This document shows positions 56,157-64,000 of a stretch of DNA of 64,000 nucleotides, piece by piece; position 1 is the first letter of the stretch; the number at the start of each line of letters is the position of its first letter. Under the pieces are notes generated by a model. That model did not search any database, had not been told where the DNA came from, and worked only from the letters and a program-made list of their open reading frames with translations. Source of the DNA: Bifidobacterium breve (GTDB taxonomy: Bacteria; Actinomycetota; Actinomycetes; Nanopelagicales; Nanopelagicaceae); assembly GCA_945860245.1 (NCBI GenBank), contig CAMAPO010000001.1:124001-188000 (forward strand). The letters are read 5' to 3'. The position numbers and the translations under genes were made by a program.

Positions 56157-57029
56157 ATGTGGGCGGTAGTTGTTAATCCTATTTCAGGAGCGGGTAGAGG
56201 AGCAGTTGTTGGTTCTGAAGTTGCTGGGTATTTTGCGAGTAAAAAGGTGCTTTATCAAGTAATCACTGCAACCTCTGCAGATAAGCTGCGAATTAATCTA
56301 GAAGCTTTCCTTGATAAAAATAGTGATATATGTCGCGGAGTTGTCGCAGTTGGGGGAGATGGTCTGGCCCATCTTGTTTTACAGCTAGTCGTTCCTCGTA
56401 AGATCCCATTTGCAGTGATACCAGCGGGAACTGGAAATGATTTTGTCCGGGCACAGGGATGGGATCTCCAAGCTGTAGATCGTCAATTAGATGCCGTAAT
56501 TTCGAGACCACCGCAAGTGATCGATCTTGGTTTAGTTGATTCTGAATGGTTTGGTGCTGTTCTATCCACCGGCTTTGATTCGGTTGTGAACGAGAAGGCG
56601 AATACTCTGAAATGGCCTAAGGGTCCAATGAAATATAACCTGGCAATCGCCCTGGAACTTCCCAATTTTAAACCGCTTAGATACAGGATCGAGCTAGATA
56701 ACCAAACTATAGAAACAGAAGCTATGTTGATAGCTGTAGGCAATGGCAATAGTTATGGCGGGGGCATGAAAGTCTGTCCGGGCGCCGTAATGTCAGATGG
56801 TCTCTTTGATGTCATGGTTCTACGACCTGTTAGTAAGGTTGAGTTCATTCGCGTCTTTCCTAAAGTTTTTAGTGGAAAGCACATTGAACATCCTCAAGTA
56901 GAGATCTTTAAAAGTAGACGGGTCTCGCTCCACGCTGACGCTATCGCATATGCCGATGGTGATCGGATAGGTGGATTGCCGGTTCGTGCTGAATGTATCG
57001 CTGGCGCTGGACTATCGTGGCACCCATGA
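56157..57029 (+). CDS. Diacylglycerol/lipid kinase family protein
   Basis: 290 residues of the DagK catalytic family. NPISGAGRGA at the start, VGGDGLAHLVLQ (GGDG nucleotide loop) and VIPAGTGNDFVRA are the phosphate and ATP motifs; NGNSYGGGMKVCPGAVMSDG is the conserved lower domain. It phosphorylates a lipid hydroxyl at the membrane, possibly for phosphatidate or inositol-lipid metabolism. ATGA overlap with the helicase gene. Confidence 0.88.
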   Translation: MWAVVVNPISGAGRGAVVGSEVAGYFASKKVLYQVITATSADKLRINLEAFLDKNSDICRGVVAVGGDGLAHLVLQLVVPRKIPFAVIPAGTGNDFVRAQGWDLQAVDRQLDAVISRPPQVIDLGLVDSEWFGAVLSTGFDSVVNEKANTLKWPKGPMKYNLAIALELPNFKPLRYRIELDNQTIETEAMLIAVGNGNSYGGGMKVCPGAVMSDGLFDVMVLRPVSKVEFIRVFPKVFSGKHIEHPQVEIFKSRRVSLHADAIAYADGDRIGGLPVRAECIAGAGLSWHP

Positions 57030-59401
57030 CGACGCCAGCGGCAAAGTACGCGGCGGCAAAGTCTCGCAGCAAGCATCAGGTTACCTCCGATTTCATTGCG
57101 CAATTCGACTTTGCCTTTGATGAGTTTCAGATTGAGGCGTGTCACGCGGTTGAGAGTGGACATGGAGTTCTCGTGGCGGCACCAACCGGTGCTGGCAAAA
57201 CTGTTGTCGGCGAATTTGCTGCTTTTTTGGCGATTCGCAATGGTAAGAAATGTTTCTATACAACCCCAATCAAAGCCCTATCGAATCAGAAGTTTCAAGA
57301 GTTTGTGGCGCGCTTTGGGGAAGAGAAGGTGGGTCTATTAACTGGTGATACCAATATAAATTCTGAAGCCGATATATTGGTGATGACCACCGAGGTTCTG
57401 CGAAATATGCTCTATGCCAATTCGAGTACTCTGGTCAACCTTGGATCGGTTGTGATGGATGAAGTGCATTTTCTAGCCGATAAATTTCGCGGGGCTGTCT
57501 GGGAAGAAGTCTTGATTCACCTGATGGAATCAGTTCAAGTTATCTCGCTATCTGCGACAGTTTCCAATGCAGAAGAATTTGGGGAGTGGTTAGGCGAGGT
57601 TCGCGGTGAAACTGAGGTGATAGTAAGCGAACATCGCCCCATACCTTTGTATCAACATGTTCTGATCAATGACAATCTGGTTGATCTCTTTAGCCAGCCA
57701 GGAAAGATCAATCCAGAGATATTGGCGCTCGAACGGGAAGCGCTACGCAAGGTTCGTATCCCCAGACATCGCCGCGAACAATGGGGAGCGCAAGAATCTC
57801 GATTATCGCGCGCTGAAATAATTGAGAAATTAAGTCGCGAGAATCTTCTTCCAGCTATCACCTTTATCTTTTCGCGGATGGGTTGTGATGCCGCTGTGAA
57901 ACAATGCTTGGCTGCGGGTTTGAAGCTAACCAATGCTCAAGAGCGAGCCGAGATTCTAGCTACTGCAGAGCGATTTACTGCAAATTTGCCCGAAGAAGAT
58001 TTGGAAGTTCTTGGCTATCGCGAATGGATAGCTGCGCTGGAGCGCGGGATCGCAGCACACCACGCTGGATTGCTGCCAAGTTTTAAGAACGCCATTGAAG
58101 ATCTCTTTCAGAGAGGACTGGTAAAGGCGGTCTTTGCTACCGAAACTTTAGCGTTAGGTATAAATATGCCGGCGCGCACTGTGGTTTTAGAGAAGTTAAG
58201 TAAATGGAATGGTGAAGCCCACGTTCCAATTACTCCGGGGGAGTACACCCAATTAACTGGCAGAGCCGGTCGCCGCGGCATAGATATTGAAGGTAATGCA
58301 GTTGTGCAATGGTCCCCGACTGTGGATTCTGCAACGGCTGCCGGCTTGGCATCAACGCGCACATATCCTTTGCGATCTTCTTTTACTCCCACATACAACA
58401 TGGCGATTAACTTGATCGCTCGTTTTGGTCGCGAACGCGCTCACGGGAGTCTGGAATCTTCATTTGCACAATTCCAAGCCGATCGGGCAGTAGTTACTCT
58501 GGTGCGACAGATAAAGAAGAATGAATCGGCACGAGATGAGTTACTAGAAAGTGCAAAGTGTCATCTCGGAGATTTTGAAAGTTATGCCGCTCTACGCTTG
58601 GAGATCAAAGAGTTGGAGAAATTACTATCTAAACGAGATGGAAAAAAGAGCTTTGATAACCGCCAGCGTGCTCACATGGAAGGTGAGATCGATAACTTAC
58701 GCAGGCGCCTGCGCAATCACGCCTGTCATTCGTGTAACGATCGCGAAACCCACGCGCGCTTTGCCGAGAGAGCAGAGCGCCTGGCACGCGAATCTGATGG
58801 CTTACGTGCGCGAGTTGAGAATAGAACCAATGTGATCGCCAAGACCTTTGATCGTATCTGCGACGTACTGACGCATCTAGGTTATATCGAGGGGGAGAAG
58901 CCGCTGGCACAAGGTCAAATTCTGGCCAAGATTTATGCCGAATCAGATTTGCTTTTAACTGAGACGATTCGCGCAGGAATTCTAGATAACCTTACCGCGC
59001 CAGAGCTTCTCTCCGTTGCATCTTCGATGATCTTCCAATCGAGATCTCGCGAAGATTACGCGCCGAAGATGCCACACCAGAACGTTGCCAATGCGTTGGT
59101 TGAGATAACGCGATTATGGGCAAAGTTGGAAGCGATTGAGAGTGAATTTGATGTAAAGACCCAGAAAGAACCAGATTTTGGTTTCGCATATATTTCTTAT
59201 CGCTGGGCGCAAGGTAATTCGCTAACAAATGTTTTAAAGGGCAGTGATATGTCAGTTGGAGACTTTGTCCGATCTACCAAACAGTTGATGGATCTTTTGA
59301 TGCAGATTGCTGGTGCTAGCCAAGCGCTCCGACCAGTATGTCGAGAGGCGATTAAACGTTTAGATCGTGGCGTTGTTTCATATATGGCCGATGACTTATG
59401 A
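57026..59401 (+). CDS. helY: Ski2-like DEAD/DEAH helicase (HelY)
   Basis: 791 residues from ATG 57026, which overlaps the lipid kinase stop by 4 bp; the longer open frame from 56993 lies inside that gene. Walker A APTGAGKT (52-59), DEVH (145-148), SAT (176-178), and motif VI QLTGRAGRRG are intact, followed by the winged-helix and helical C-terminal domains. A cysteine group CHSCNDRETH lies near 577. Orthologous to HelY but shorter than mycobacterial forms of about 900 residues. RNA unwinding is the likely role. Confidence 0.9.
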   Translation: MTTPAAKYAAAKSRSKHQVTSDFIAQFDFAFDEFQIEACHAVESGHGVLVAAPTGAGKTVVGEFAAFLAIRNGKKCFYTTPIKALSNQKFQEFVARFGEEKVGLLTGDTNINSEADILVMTTEVLRNMLYANSSTLVNLGSVVMDEVHFLADKFRGAVWEEVLIHLMESVQVISLSATVSNAEEFGEWLGEVRGETEVIVSEHRPIPLYQHVLINDNLVDLFSQPGKINPEILALEREALRKVRIPRHRREQWGAQESRLSRAEIIEKLSRENLLPAITFIFSRMGCDAAVKQCLAAGLKLTNAQERAEILATAERFTANLPEEDLEVLGYREWIAALERGIAAHHAGLLPSFKNAIEDLFQRGLVKAVFATETLALGINMPARTVVLEKLSKWNGEAHVPITPGEYTQLTGRAGRRGIDIEGNAVVQWSPTVDSATAAGLASTRTYPLRSSFTPTYNMAINLIARFGRERAHGSLESSFAQFQADRAVVTLVRQIKKNESARDELLESAKCHLGDFESYAALRLEIKELEKLLSKRDGKKSFDNRQRAHMEGEIDNLRRRLRNHACHSCNDRETHARFAERAERLARESDGLRARVENRTNVIAKTFDRICDVLTHLGYIEGEKPLAQGQILAKIYAESDLLLTETIRAGILDNLTAPELLSVASSMIFQSRSREDYAPKMPHQNVANALVEITRLWAKLEAIESEFDVKTQKEPDFGFAYISYRWAQGNSLTNVLKGSDMSVGDFVRSTKQLMDLLMQIAGASQALRPVCREAIKRLDRGVVSYMADDL

Positions 59402-60300
59402 CGCTGATGCTCCTTGATAGCGCCTCGCTTTGGTATCGCGCTTACTACGGAATGCCCGACACCATGTTGGCACCCGATGGCACCCCTGTAAATGCCATTC
59501 GTGGCTACTTGGATATGACCGCGCGTTTAATAACTATGTACTCACCAAAACGTATCGTGGCTTGTATTGAAGGCGATTGGCGTCCGTCTTGGCGCGTGGA
59601 GCTATTTCCTGATTACAAGGCAAATCGTTTGGAAGAAGATGGCGAAGGTGAAGAAGAACCTGATTTACTTACTCCGCAGATTCCGATTCTCTTAGATTTA
59701 TTAGATGAATTCGGTATTCCAATGGTTGGTGTTGATGATTACGAGGCCGATGATGTGATGGCGACATTCGCGGTAAGAGAGAAAGGACCGATCCGGATTG
59801 TCACTGGTGATCGCGATCTCTTCCAACTTGTAGATGATAAAAGGGATGTGAAAGTCGTCTATCTCGCAAAGGGTTTATCCCAGCACGATCTAGTGGATAA
59901 AGCCTGGGTAGCGCGTAAATATGCAATTCCTGGTGATCGCTATGCCCTCTTTGCAATGTTCCGCGGAGATCCATCCGATGGCCTTCCCGGTGTCAAAGGC
60001 ATCGGCGAGAAAGGCGCGGCGCTAATTGCCAATGCCTTTGCCGATGTCGATGAGGCGTTGCAAGGTGCGCACGACGCGCACCAGGCGCTGACACCGGCGC
60101 TGGCTAAGAAAATTATCGCCGGCTCAGATTATTTAAAGATCGCACCAACGTTGGTGAACTGCGCAAAGGATGTTGCGCTTCCAACTCTTGATATTGCTAT
60201 GCCAAAGGCTCCAGCTGATCTTTCGAAGATTTATGCGATTAAAGAGCGTTACGGTCTGGGGGCTAGCGTAGATCGATTGATAGCGGCACTCAAATGGTAA
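59398..60300 (+). CDS. 5'-3' exonuclease (FEN/PolI N-terminal type)
   Basis: 300 residues. LLDSASLWYRAYYGMPDTML, VDDYEADDVMATFA, VTGDRDLFQLVDD and GDPSDGLPGVKGIGEKGAA carry the acidic metal ligands and the helix-hairpin-helix of the FEN family. It is a stand-alone version of the Pol I 5' nuclease domain, probably for flap or RNA-primer removal. ATGA overlap with helY; this order matches Rv2092c-Rv2090. Confidence 0.92.
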   Translation: MTLMLLDSASLWYRAYYGMPDTMLAPDGTPVNAIRGYLDMTARLITMYSPKRIVACIEGDWRPSWRVELFPDYKANRLEEDGEGEEEPDLLTPQIPILLDLLDEFGIPMVGVDDYEADDVMATFAVREKGPIRIVTGDRDLFQLVDDKRDVKVVYLAKGLSQHDLVDKAWVARKYAIPGDRYALFAMFRGDPSDGLPGVKGIGEKGAALIANAFADVDEALQGAHDAHQALTPALAKKIIAGSDYLKIAPTLVNCAKDVALPTLDIAMPKAPADLSKIYAIKERYGLGASVDRLIAALKW

Positions 60301-61682
60301 TGATGGCGGGAGCAGCGTTCTTAGCAAGCGCCGCCTTTGCACCGATTGGTATCTGGTTTTTGGCAGTGTTTGGCTATTGCCTTTTCTTGTACCAATTATC
60401 GAAATCTGCGAGACCGTTATGGCATGCCTTTACCTTCGGTTTTATCTACAACGCCATAGTTTTATATTGGTCAGGCAAGTATGTGGGCGCGCTACCTTGG
60501 TTGCTCTTATCGCTGCTGCAGGCGCTCTTCTATATTCCGGTAGGCGCTGTTGCCAAACGCTGGAACAACTCTTGGTGGACAATCGCAGCGTTATTGTTAA
60601 TGGAGGAGTTGCGGTCAGTCTTTCCATTTGGAGGTTTTGGATGGACACGGATCGCATTCAGCCAAATTGAATCACCAGCATCGGCCTTCTTGCCTTATGG
60701 GGGAGTGCTCTCCCTTTCCGCCCTAACACTAATCTTTGCTGCACTAGCGTCGCGAATTAGCGCGGGTAATCTCGCAAAAATTGCGCTCTTGTTAATCGCA
60801 CTTACTCTCATTCCAGGCAATCCGCAGGGGAGTGGTTCGGTGAAATTGCTTGCGATACAAGGAAATACCCCTAGCGTTGGTTTGGATTTCAATTCTCGCG
60901 CTCAAGCGGTCTTTAACCTGCATCGGGATGCAACATATAAGTATGCGAACGGTAAGTACGATGCAATTGTTTGGCCAGAAAATGCGATTGATATTGATCC
61001 GAATATGTATCCAAAGGTAGCTGCAGATATCGCTAAATTAACAGATGAAAGACAGGCTCCACTTATCGCCGGGGTAGTATTAAAAGTAGATGGATCACCA
61101 GTTAACGCATCAGTTATGTATCAGCCAGGCGGCGCTGTGAGCAGTACATATATCAAGCGTGGATTAACTCCCTTTGGTGAATATATGCCGCTGCGCAAAT
61201 TGGCAGAAATAATTTCGCCGTATGCTAAATCTGTTGTCGATTTTAGGGGCGGAAGTGAGTTGGTCACACATCAGGTGGCAGGCGCTGCGCTAGGACCAAT
61301 CATTTGTTATGAAATCATCAATGATCGACTTGTTTCAGAGATGAGTGCTAGTTCTAAAGCTTTGATTGTGCAGACAAATAGCGCCACCTTCTCGGGTACT
61401 GCTGAAAGTCGACAACAGCTGGCGATAACACGCATTCGCGCCAAGGAATACGCGAGAAATATCTTAAGTGTCTCGACAATCGGAATTTCGGCATTTATCG
61501 ACAGTAATGGTGAAGTAGTAGATGAAATAGGTGAAAATGTTCAAAGTTATTTGACGGGGGATTTGCTCCTGAGTGATCACGCCACAAATGCAAGCAAATG
61601 GGGGACGCTGATTAAGATCGTAATCTTATCTTTAGTTGCTCTCTTCGGTCTGCGATCCTTTCGTAAGAATAGAGCGGTATGA
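60294..61682 (+). CDS. lnt: Apolipoprotein N-acyltransferase
   Basis: Adds a third acyl chain to lipoproteins. 462 residues, with about six N-terminal membrane helices and a nitrilase-like domain. The catalytic triad is visible: Glu near 228 (WPENAID), Lys near 288 (YIKRGLTPFGEYMP) and Cys near 339 (IICYEIIN). Starts at ATG 60294, 60300 or 60303 are possible; 60300 would give a TAATG overlap. ATGA overlap with ppm1. Confidence 0.93.
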   Translation: MVMMAGAAFLASAAFAPIGIWFLAVFGYCLFLYQLSKSARPLWHAFTFGFIYNAIVLYWSGKYVGALPWLLLSLLQALFYIPVGAVAKRWNNSWWTIAALLLMEELRSVFPFGGFGWTRIAFSQIESPASAFLPYGGVLSLSALTLIFAALASRISAGNLAKIALLLIALTLIPGNPQGSGSVKLLAIQGNTPSVGLDFNSRAQAVFNLHRDATYKYANGKYDAIVWPENAIDIDPNMYPKVAADIAKLTDERQAPLIAGVVLKVDGSPVNASVMYQPGGAVSSTYIKRGLTPFGEYMPLRKLAEIISPYAKSVVDFRGGSELVTHQVAGAALGPIICYEIINDRLVSEMSASSKALIVQTNSATFSGTAESRQQLAITRIRAKEYARNILSVSTIGISAFIDSNGEVVDEIGENVQSYLTGDLLLSDHATNASKWGTLIKIVILSLVALFGLRSFRKNRAV

Positions 61683-62431
61683 AGAAATTAGTGATTTTAA
61701 TTCCGACATTTAATGAATCTTTCACGATAGTTGAGCAACTTAGAAAATTGGAAATATATCGAAGTTCAAGTACAGATGAGATTAGCGTTTTGGTTATCGA
61801 TGATAATTCTCCAGATGCAACCGCAGATTTAGTCGACAATTTAAACTTGTCTTGGGTAGAAGTTCTTCGCCGGCCAGCTAAGGCCGGATTGGGCGCCGCG
61901 TATCGCGCCGGCTTTGCAAAAGTGTTGGGAACAAATCTCTTTACCCATGTGGTCACGATGGATGCCGATGGTTCACATCGCGTGGAGGATCTGCCCGCAA
62001 TGATTTCAGCGATTAAGCCTGGCAGATCGATTACCTTGGGAGCGCGTTGGATCCCAGGTGGCAGCGTCAAAAATTGGCCAAAGTCGCGCCAAGTAATCTC
62101 AAAAACTGGAACCCGGTATGCCAAATTTGCTTTAAAGATAAATTTGAACGATTTAACTGGTGGATATCGAATTTATAGCGTCGAACTGCTTAACGCTCTA
62201 AACCTTAAAGATATGCAAGCAACTGGTTATTGTTTTCAAATAGAGATGGCCATGGCAGCAGATTTAGCTGGCGCTGTGGCAACAGAAGTTCCGATCACCT
62301 TTGTGGAGCGGATAAACGGCGTTTCCAAGATGACGAAGGCGATTGTCCTTGAGGCGCTTATTCAGATAACCCGTTGGGGCTTGGTACGCAGGCTTCGACC
62401 GAACGCCGATAAGTTACATTATGTTAAGTAA
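61679..62431 (+). CDS. ppm1: Polyprenol monophosphomannose synthase
   Basis: 250-residue GT2 glycosyltransferase that moves mannose from GDP-mannose to polyprenyl phosphate. IPTFNESFTI, VIDDNSPDATADL, MDADGSHRVEDLP (DxD metal site) and GARWIPGGSVKNWP are in order. No membrane anchor is seen. In M. tuberculosis, Ppm1 carries an N-terminal Lnt-like domain; here the two parts are separate overlapping genes. Supplies mannose for lipoglycans or protein mannosylation. Confidence 0.93.
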   Translation: MKKLVILIPTFNESFTIVEQLRKLEIYRSSSTDEISVLVIDDNSPDATADLVDNLNLSWVEVLRRPAKAGLGAAYRAGFAKVLGTNLFTHVVTMDADGSHRVEDLPAMISAIKPGRSITLGARWIPGGSVKNWPKSRQVISKTGTRYAKFALKINLNDLTGGYRIYSVELLNALNLKDMQATGYCFQIEMAMAADLAGAVATEVPITFVERINGVSKMTKAIVLEALIQITRWGLVRRLRPNADKLHYVK

Positions 62432-62469
62432 TGTGAATCCAGCCCATCCCCACGCCTTTTGAGCGTGAA

Positions 62470-64000
62470 TCAGGAGCTGTAGGCCTCTATCGGCAGGCAA
62501 GAACAGACTAAATTACGGTCACCAAAGGCGCCATCAATGCGGCCAACTGTCGGCCAGTACTTGCCTCTACTCCCAATCAACTCACCCGGTATCAGCCCAG
62601 TATTAGTAGCTGGAAAGGCTCCCGCTTCACGTGAGTAATTACGATCCCAATTAGTCGCTGAGATCGCTCCTATGGTGTGTGGCGCTTGTCTTAGAGGTGA
62701 ATCTTCAACCTTTTGCTTGCCATCAATGATCTGATCAATCTCAGAGCGGATAGCGATCATGGCATCGATAAAGCGGTTCATCTCAAGAATATCTTCAGAC
62801 TCAGTTGGCTCAATCATTAAGGTGCCAGCGACAGGAAAGGACATAGTCGGTGCGTGGAAACCAAAGTCCATTAATCGTTTAGCGATATCGTCGACGGTGA
62901 CGCCAGATATCTTCGTGATCTCGCGAATATCGAGGATACATTCGTGTGCAATTAAGCCTTTTGCGCCGGTGTAAAGAATTGGATATGAAGAACGGAGTCG
63001 GGCGGCCATGTAATTAGCGTTAAGGATGGCCACCTCCGTTGCATGAGTTAAGCCCTCTCCCCCCATCAAACGGATATAGGCCCAAGAAATCGGCAAGATA
63101 CTCGCTGAACCAAATGGCGCAGAAGATACCGGGCCAGGGCCAGTTGCGGGGCCTGCGGATTTATCAAGCGGATGATTCGGTAGGAATGGCGCCAAATGTG
63201 ACTTAACTATTACTGGACCAACGCCCGGTCCCCCACCACCATGTGGAATACAGAAAGTCTTATGCAAATTCAAATGTGAAACATCGGCTCCGAATTTTCC
63301 AGGTTGCGCAGTACCTACAAGCGCGTTGAGATTTGCACCGTCGACATAAACCTGTCCGCCAGAATCGTGCACCATTGCACAAATTTCCGAGATAGCCGAT
63401 TCGAATACTCCGTGAGTTGATGGGTAGGTCACCATAAGCGCAGCGAGCGTCTTACTATTTTGCGAAATCTTCTCTTTGAGATCTGCAAGACTGACGTTTC
63501 CTTCCTCATCGCACTCGATCACGATCACCTTCATTCCCGCCATGACAGCACTTGCGGCATTTGTTCCGTGCGCACTTGAAGGAATCAAGCAGATATTTCG
63601 ATCCCGATCGCCGCGAGAATCGTGATAGTTGCGGATCGCTAGAAGACCCGCAAACTCACCTTGGCTACCAGCATTTGGTTGAAGTGATACTGCATCGTAT
63701 CCAGTGATTTCAACCAACCATTTAGATAATTGATCAATTAAGAGACGTGAGCCCTTCGATTGATCTGCGGGTGCGAAGGGATGCAGCGATGAGAACTCCG
63801 GCCAAGTTACCGCCTCCATTTCAGTTGCGGCATTTAACTTCATCGTGCAAGATCCGAGAGGAATCATTGTGCGATCAAGTGCCAAATCGCGATCGGCCAA
63901 GGTACGTAAATATCTCATCATCGAGGTTTCAGATCTGTAGGTATTGAATACTGGGTGCATTAGATAGAACGATTTCCGTAGAAAATTCTCTGCGATCTTC
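62470..64000 (-). CDS. gcvP: Glycine dehydrogenase (decarboxylating), C-terminal part (partial)
   Basis: P-protein of the glycine cleavage system. The frame continues past the ATG at 63960 to the window edge ([13 protein letters not shown] precedes [11 protein letters not shown]), so the N-terminal half lies outside. SCTMKLNA, the PLP lysine in [17 protein letters not shown], and [20 protein letters not shown] are typical. Some 510 of about 950 residues are visible. Convergent with ppm1, with 38 bp between; gcvT and gcvH are not seen. Confidence 0.95.
   Translation of the reverse strand, partial: KIAENFLRKSFYLMHPVFNTYRSETSMMRYLRTLADRDLALDRTMIPLGSCTMKLNAATEMEAVTWPEFSSLHPFAPADQSKGSRLLIDQLSKWLVEITGYDAVSLQPNAGSQGEFAGLLAIRNYHDSRGDRDRNICLIPSSAHGTNAASAVMAGMKVIVIECDEEGNVSLADLKEKISQNSKTLAALMVTYPSTHGVFESAISEICAMVHDSGGQVYVDGANLNALVGTAQPGKFGADVSHLNLHKTFCIPHGGGGPGVGPVIVKSHLAPFLPNHPLDKSAGPATGPGPVSSAPFGSASILPISWAYIRLMGGEGLTHATEVAILNANYMAARLRSSYPILYTGAKGLIAHECILDIREITKISGVTVDDIAKRLMDFGFHAPTMSFPVAGTLMIEPTESEDILEMNRFIDAMIAIRSEIDQIIDGKQKVEDSPLRQAPHTIGAISATNWDRNYSREAGAFPATNTGLIPGELIGSRGKYWPTVGRIDGAFGDRNLVCSCLPIEAYSS

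Noticed and set aside
62451-62467. CACGC/GCGTG hairpin between ppm1 and gcvP as a bidirectional terminator
   Set aside because: The stem is 5 bp with a 7-nt loop and no T-run; position is suitable but the structure could easily be chance.
62470-63960. gcvP read as a complete 496-residue gene starting at ATG 63960
   Set aside because: The frame stays open to the window edge and the upstream residues continue the GcvP family sequence, so the gene is cut by the window.

Overview
The window is a stretch of core genome from a free-living actinobacterium with a moderate G+C content, below that of typical soil Actinobacteria. Actinobacterial markers are MshC (mycothiol synthesis), a BldD homologue, an mIHF domain, the PafB/PafC pair, EF-P with a PGKGP loop, and the phosphomutase/DUF3090/SCO1664-like/MshC cluster. 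The genome looks streamlined: no insertion sequence, prophage, CRISPR array or gap above about 120 bp, and many start/stop overlaps of 1-4 nt. Together this suggests a small-genome planktonic lineage such as the freshwater acI group (Nanopelagicales). That assignment is inference.

Layout. 1-7373: hisS end, aspS, a DUF948 protein, alaS, ruvX, mltG, aroE. 7421-12115: a solo prepilin peptidase, then aroC-aroK-aroB-aroQ, efp, nusB. 12118-12612: bldD on the minus strand. 12739-22406: pyrR-pyrB-pyrC-carA-carB-pyrK-pyrD-pyrF, a complete UMP pathway in one overlapping chain behind a PyrR-binding RNA leader. 22416-31426: an mIHF-guanylate kinase fusion, rpoZ, coaBC, metK, a degenerate priA, def, fmt, rsmB, rpe. 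31439-35282: hisE, hisG, serB (minus), an orphan ABC ATPase, ung. 35341-40797: transport and salvage genes mostly on the minus strand (purine permease, YczE-like protein, alcohol dehydrogenase, tdk, apt), DUF554 on plus, and tRNA-Leu(GAG). 40870-51582: M20 peptidase, aldo/keto reductase, the mycothiol-linked cluster ending in mshC, a PAC2 protein, cobalamin-dependent metH, a HAD hydrolase. 51551-64000: a RecB-like nuclease, trmI, pafB, pafC, tatA, tatC, a lipid kinase, a HelY-like helicase, a 5'-3' exonuclease, lnt, ppm1 and the C-terminal half of gcvP.

Three things stand out. First, the nucleoid protein mIHF and guanylate kinase, separate neighbouring genes in other Actinobacteria, form one reading frame with no usable start codon before the kinase. 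Second, the Pup-proteasome genes that lie between trmI and pafB in mycobacteria are absent; trmI and pafB overlap by 17 nt, yet PafB, PafC and a PAC2 protein remain. Third, at 16 genes a TAnnnT hexamer lies 6-8 nt upstream of the start codon, mostly without a Shine-Dalgarno sequence, which points to widespread leaderless transcription. BldD keeps the exact RxD-X8-RxxD cyclic-di-GMP signature. No wholly new defence or mobile system was seen; the novelty lies in fusion, loss and regulatory compaction of core genes.
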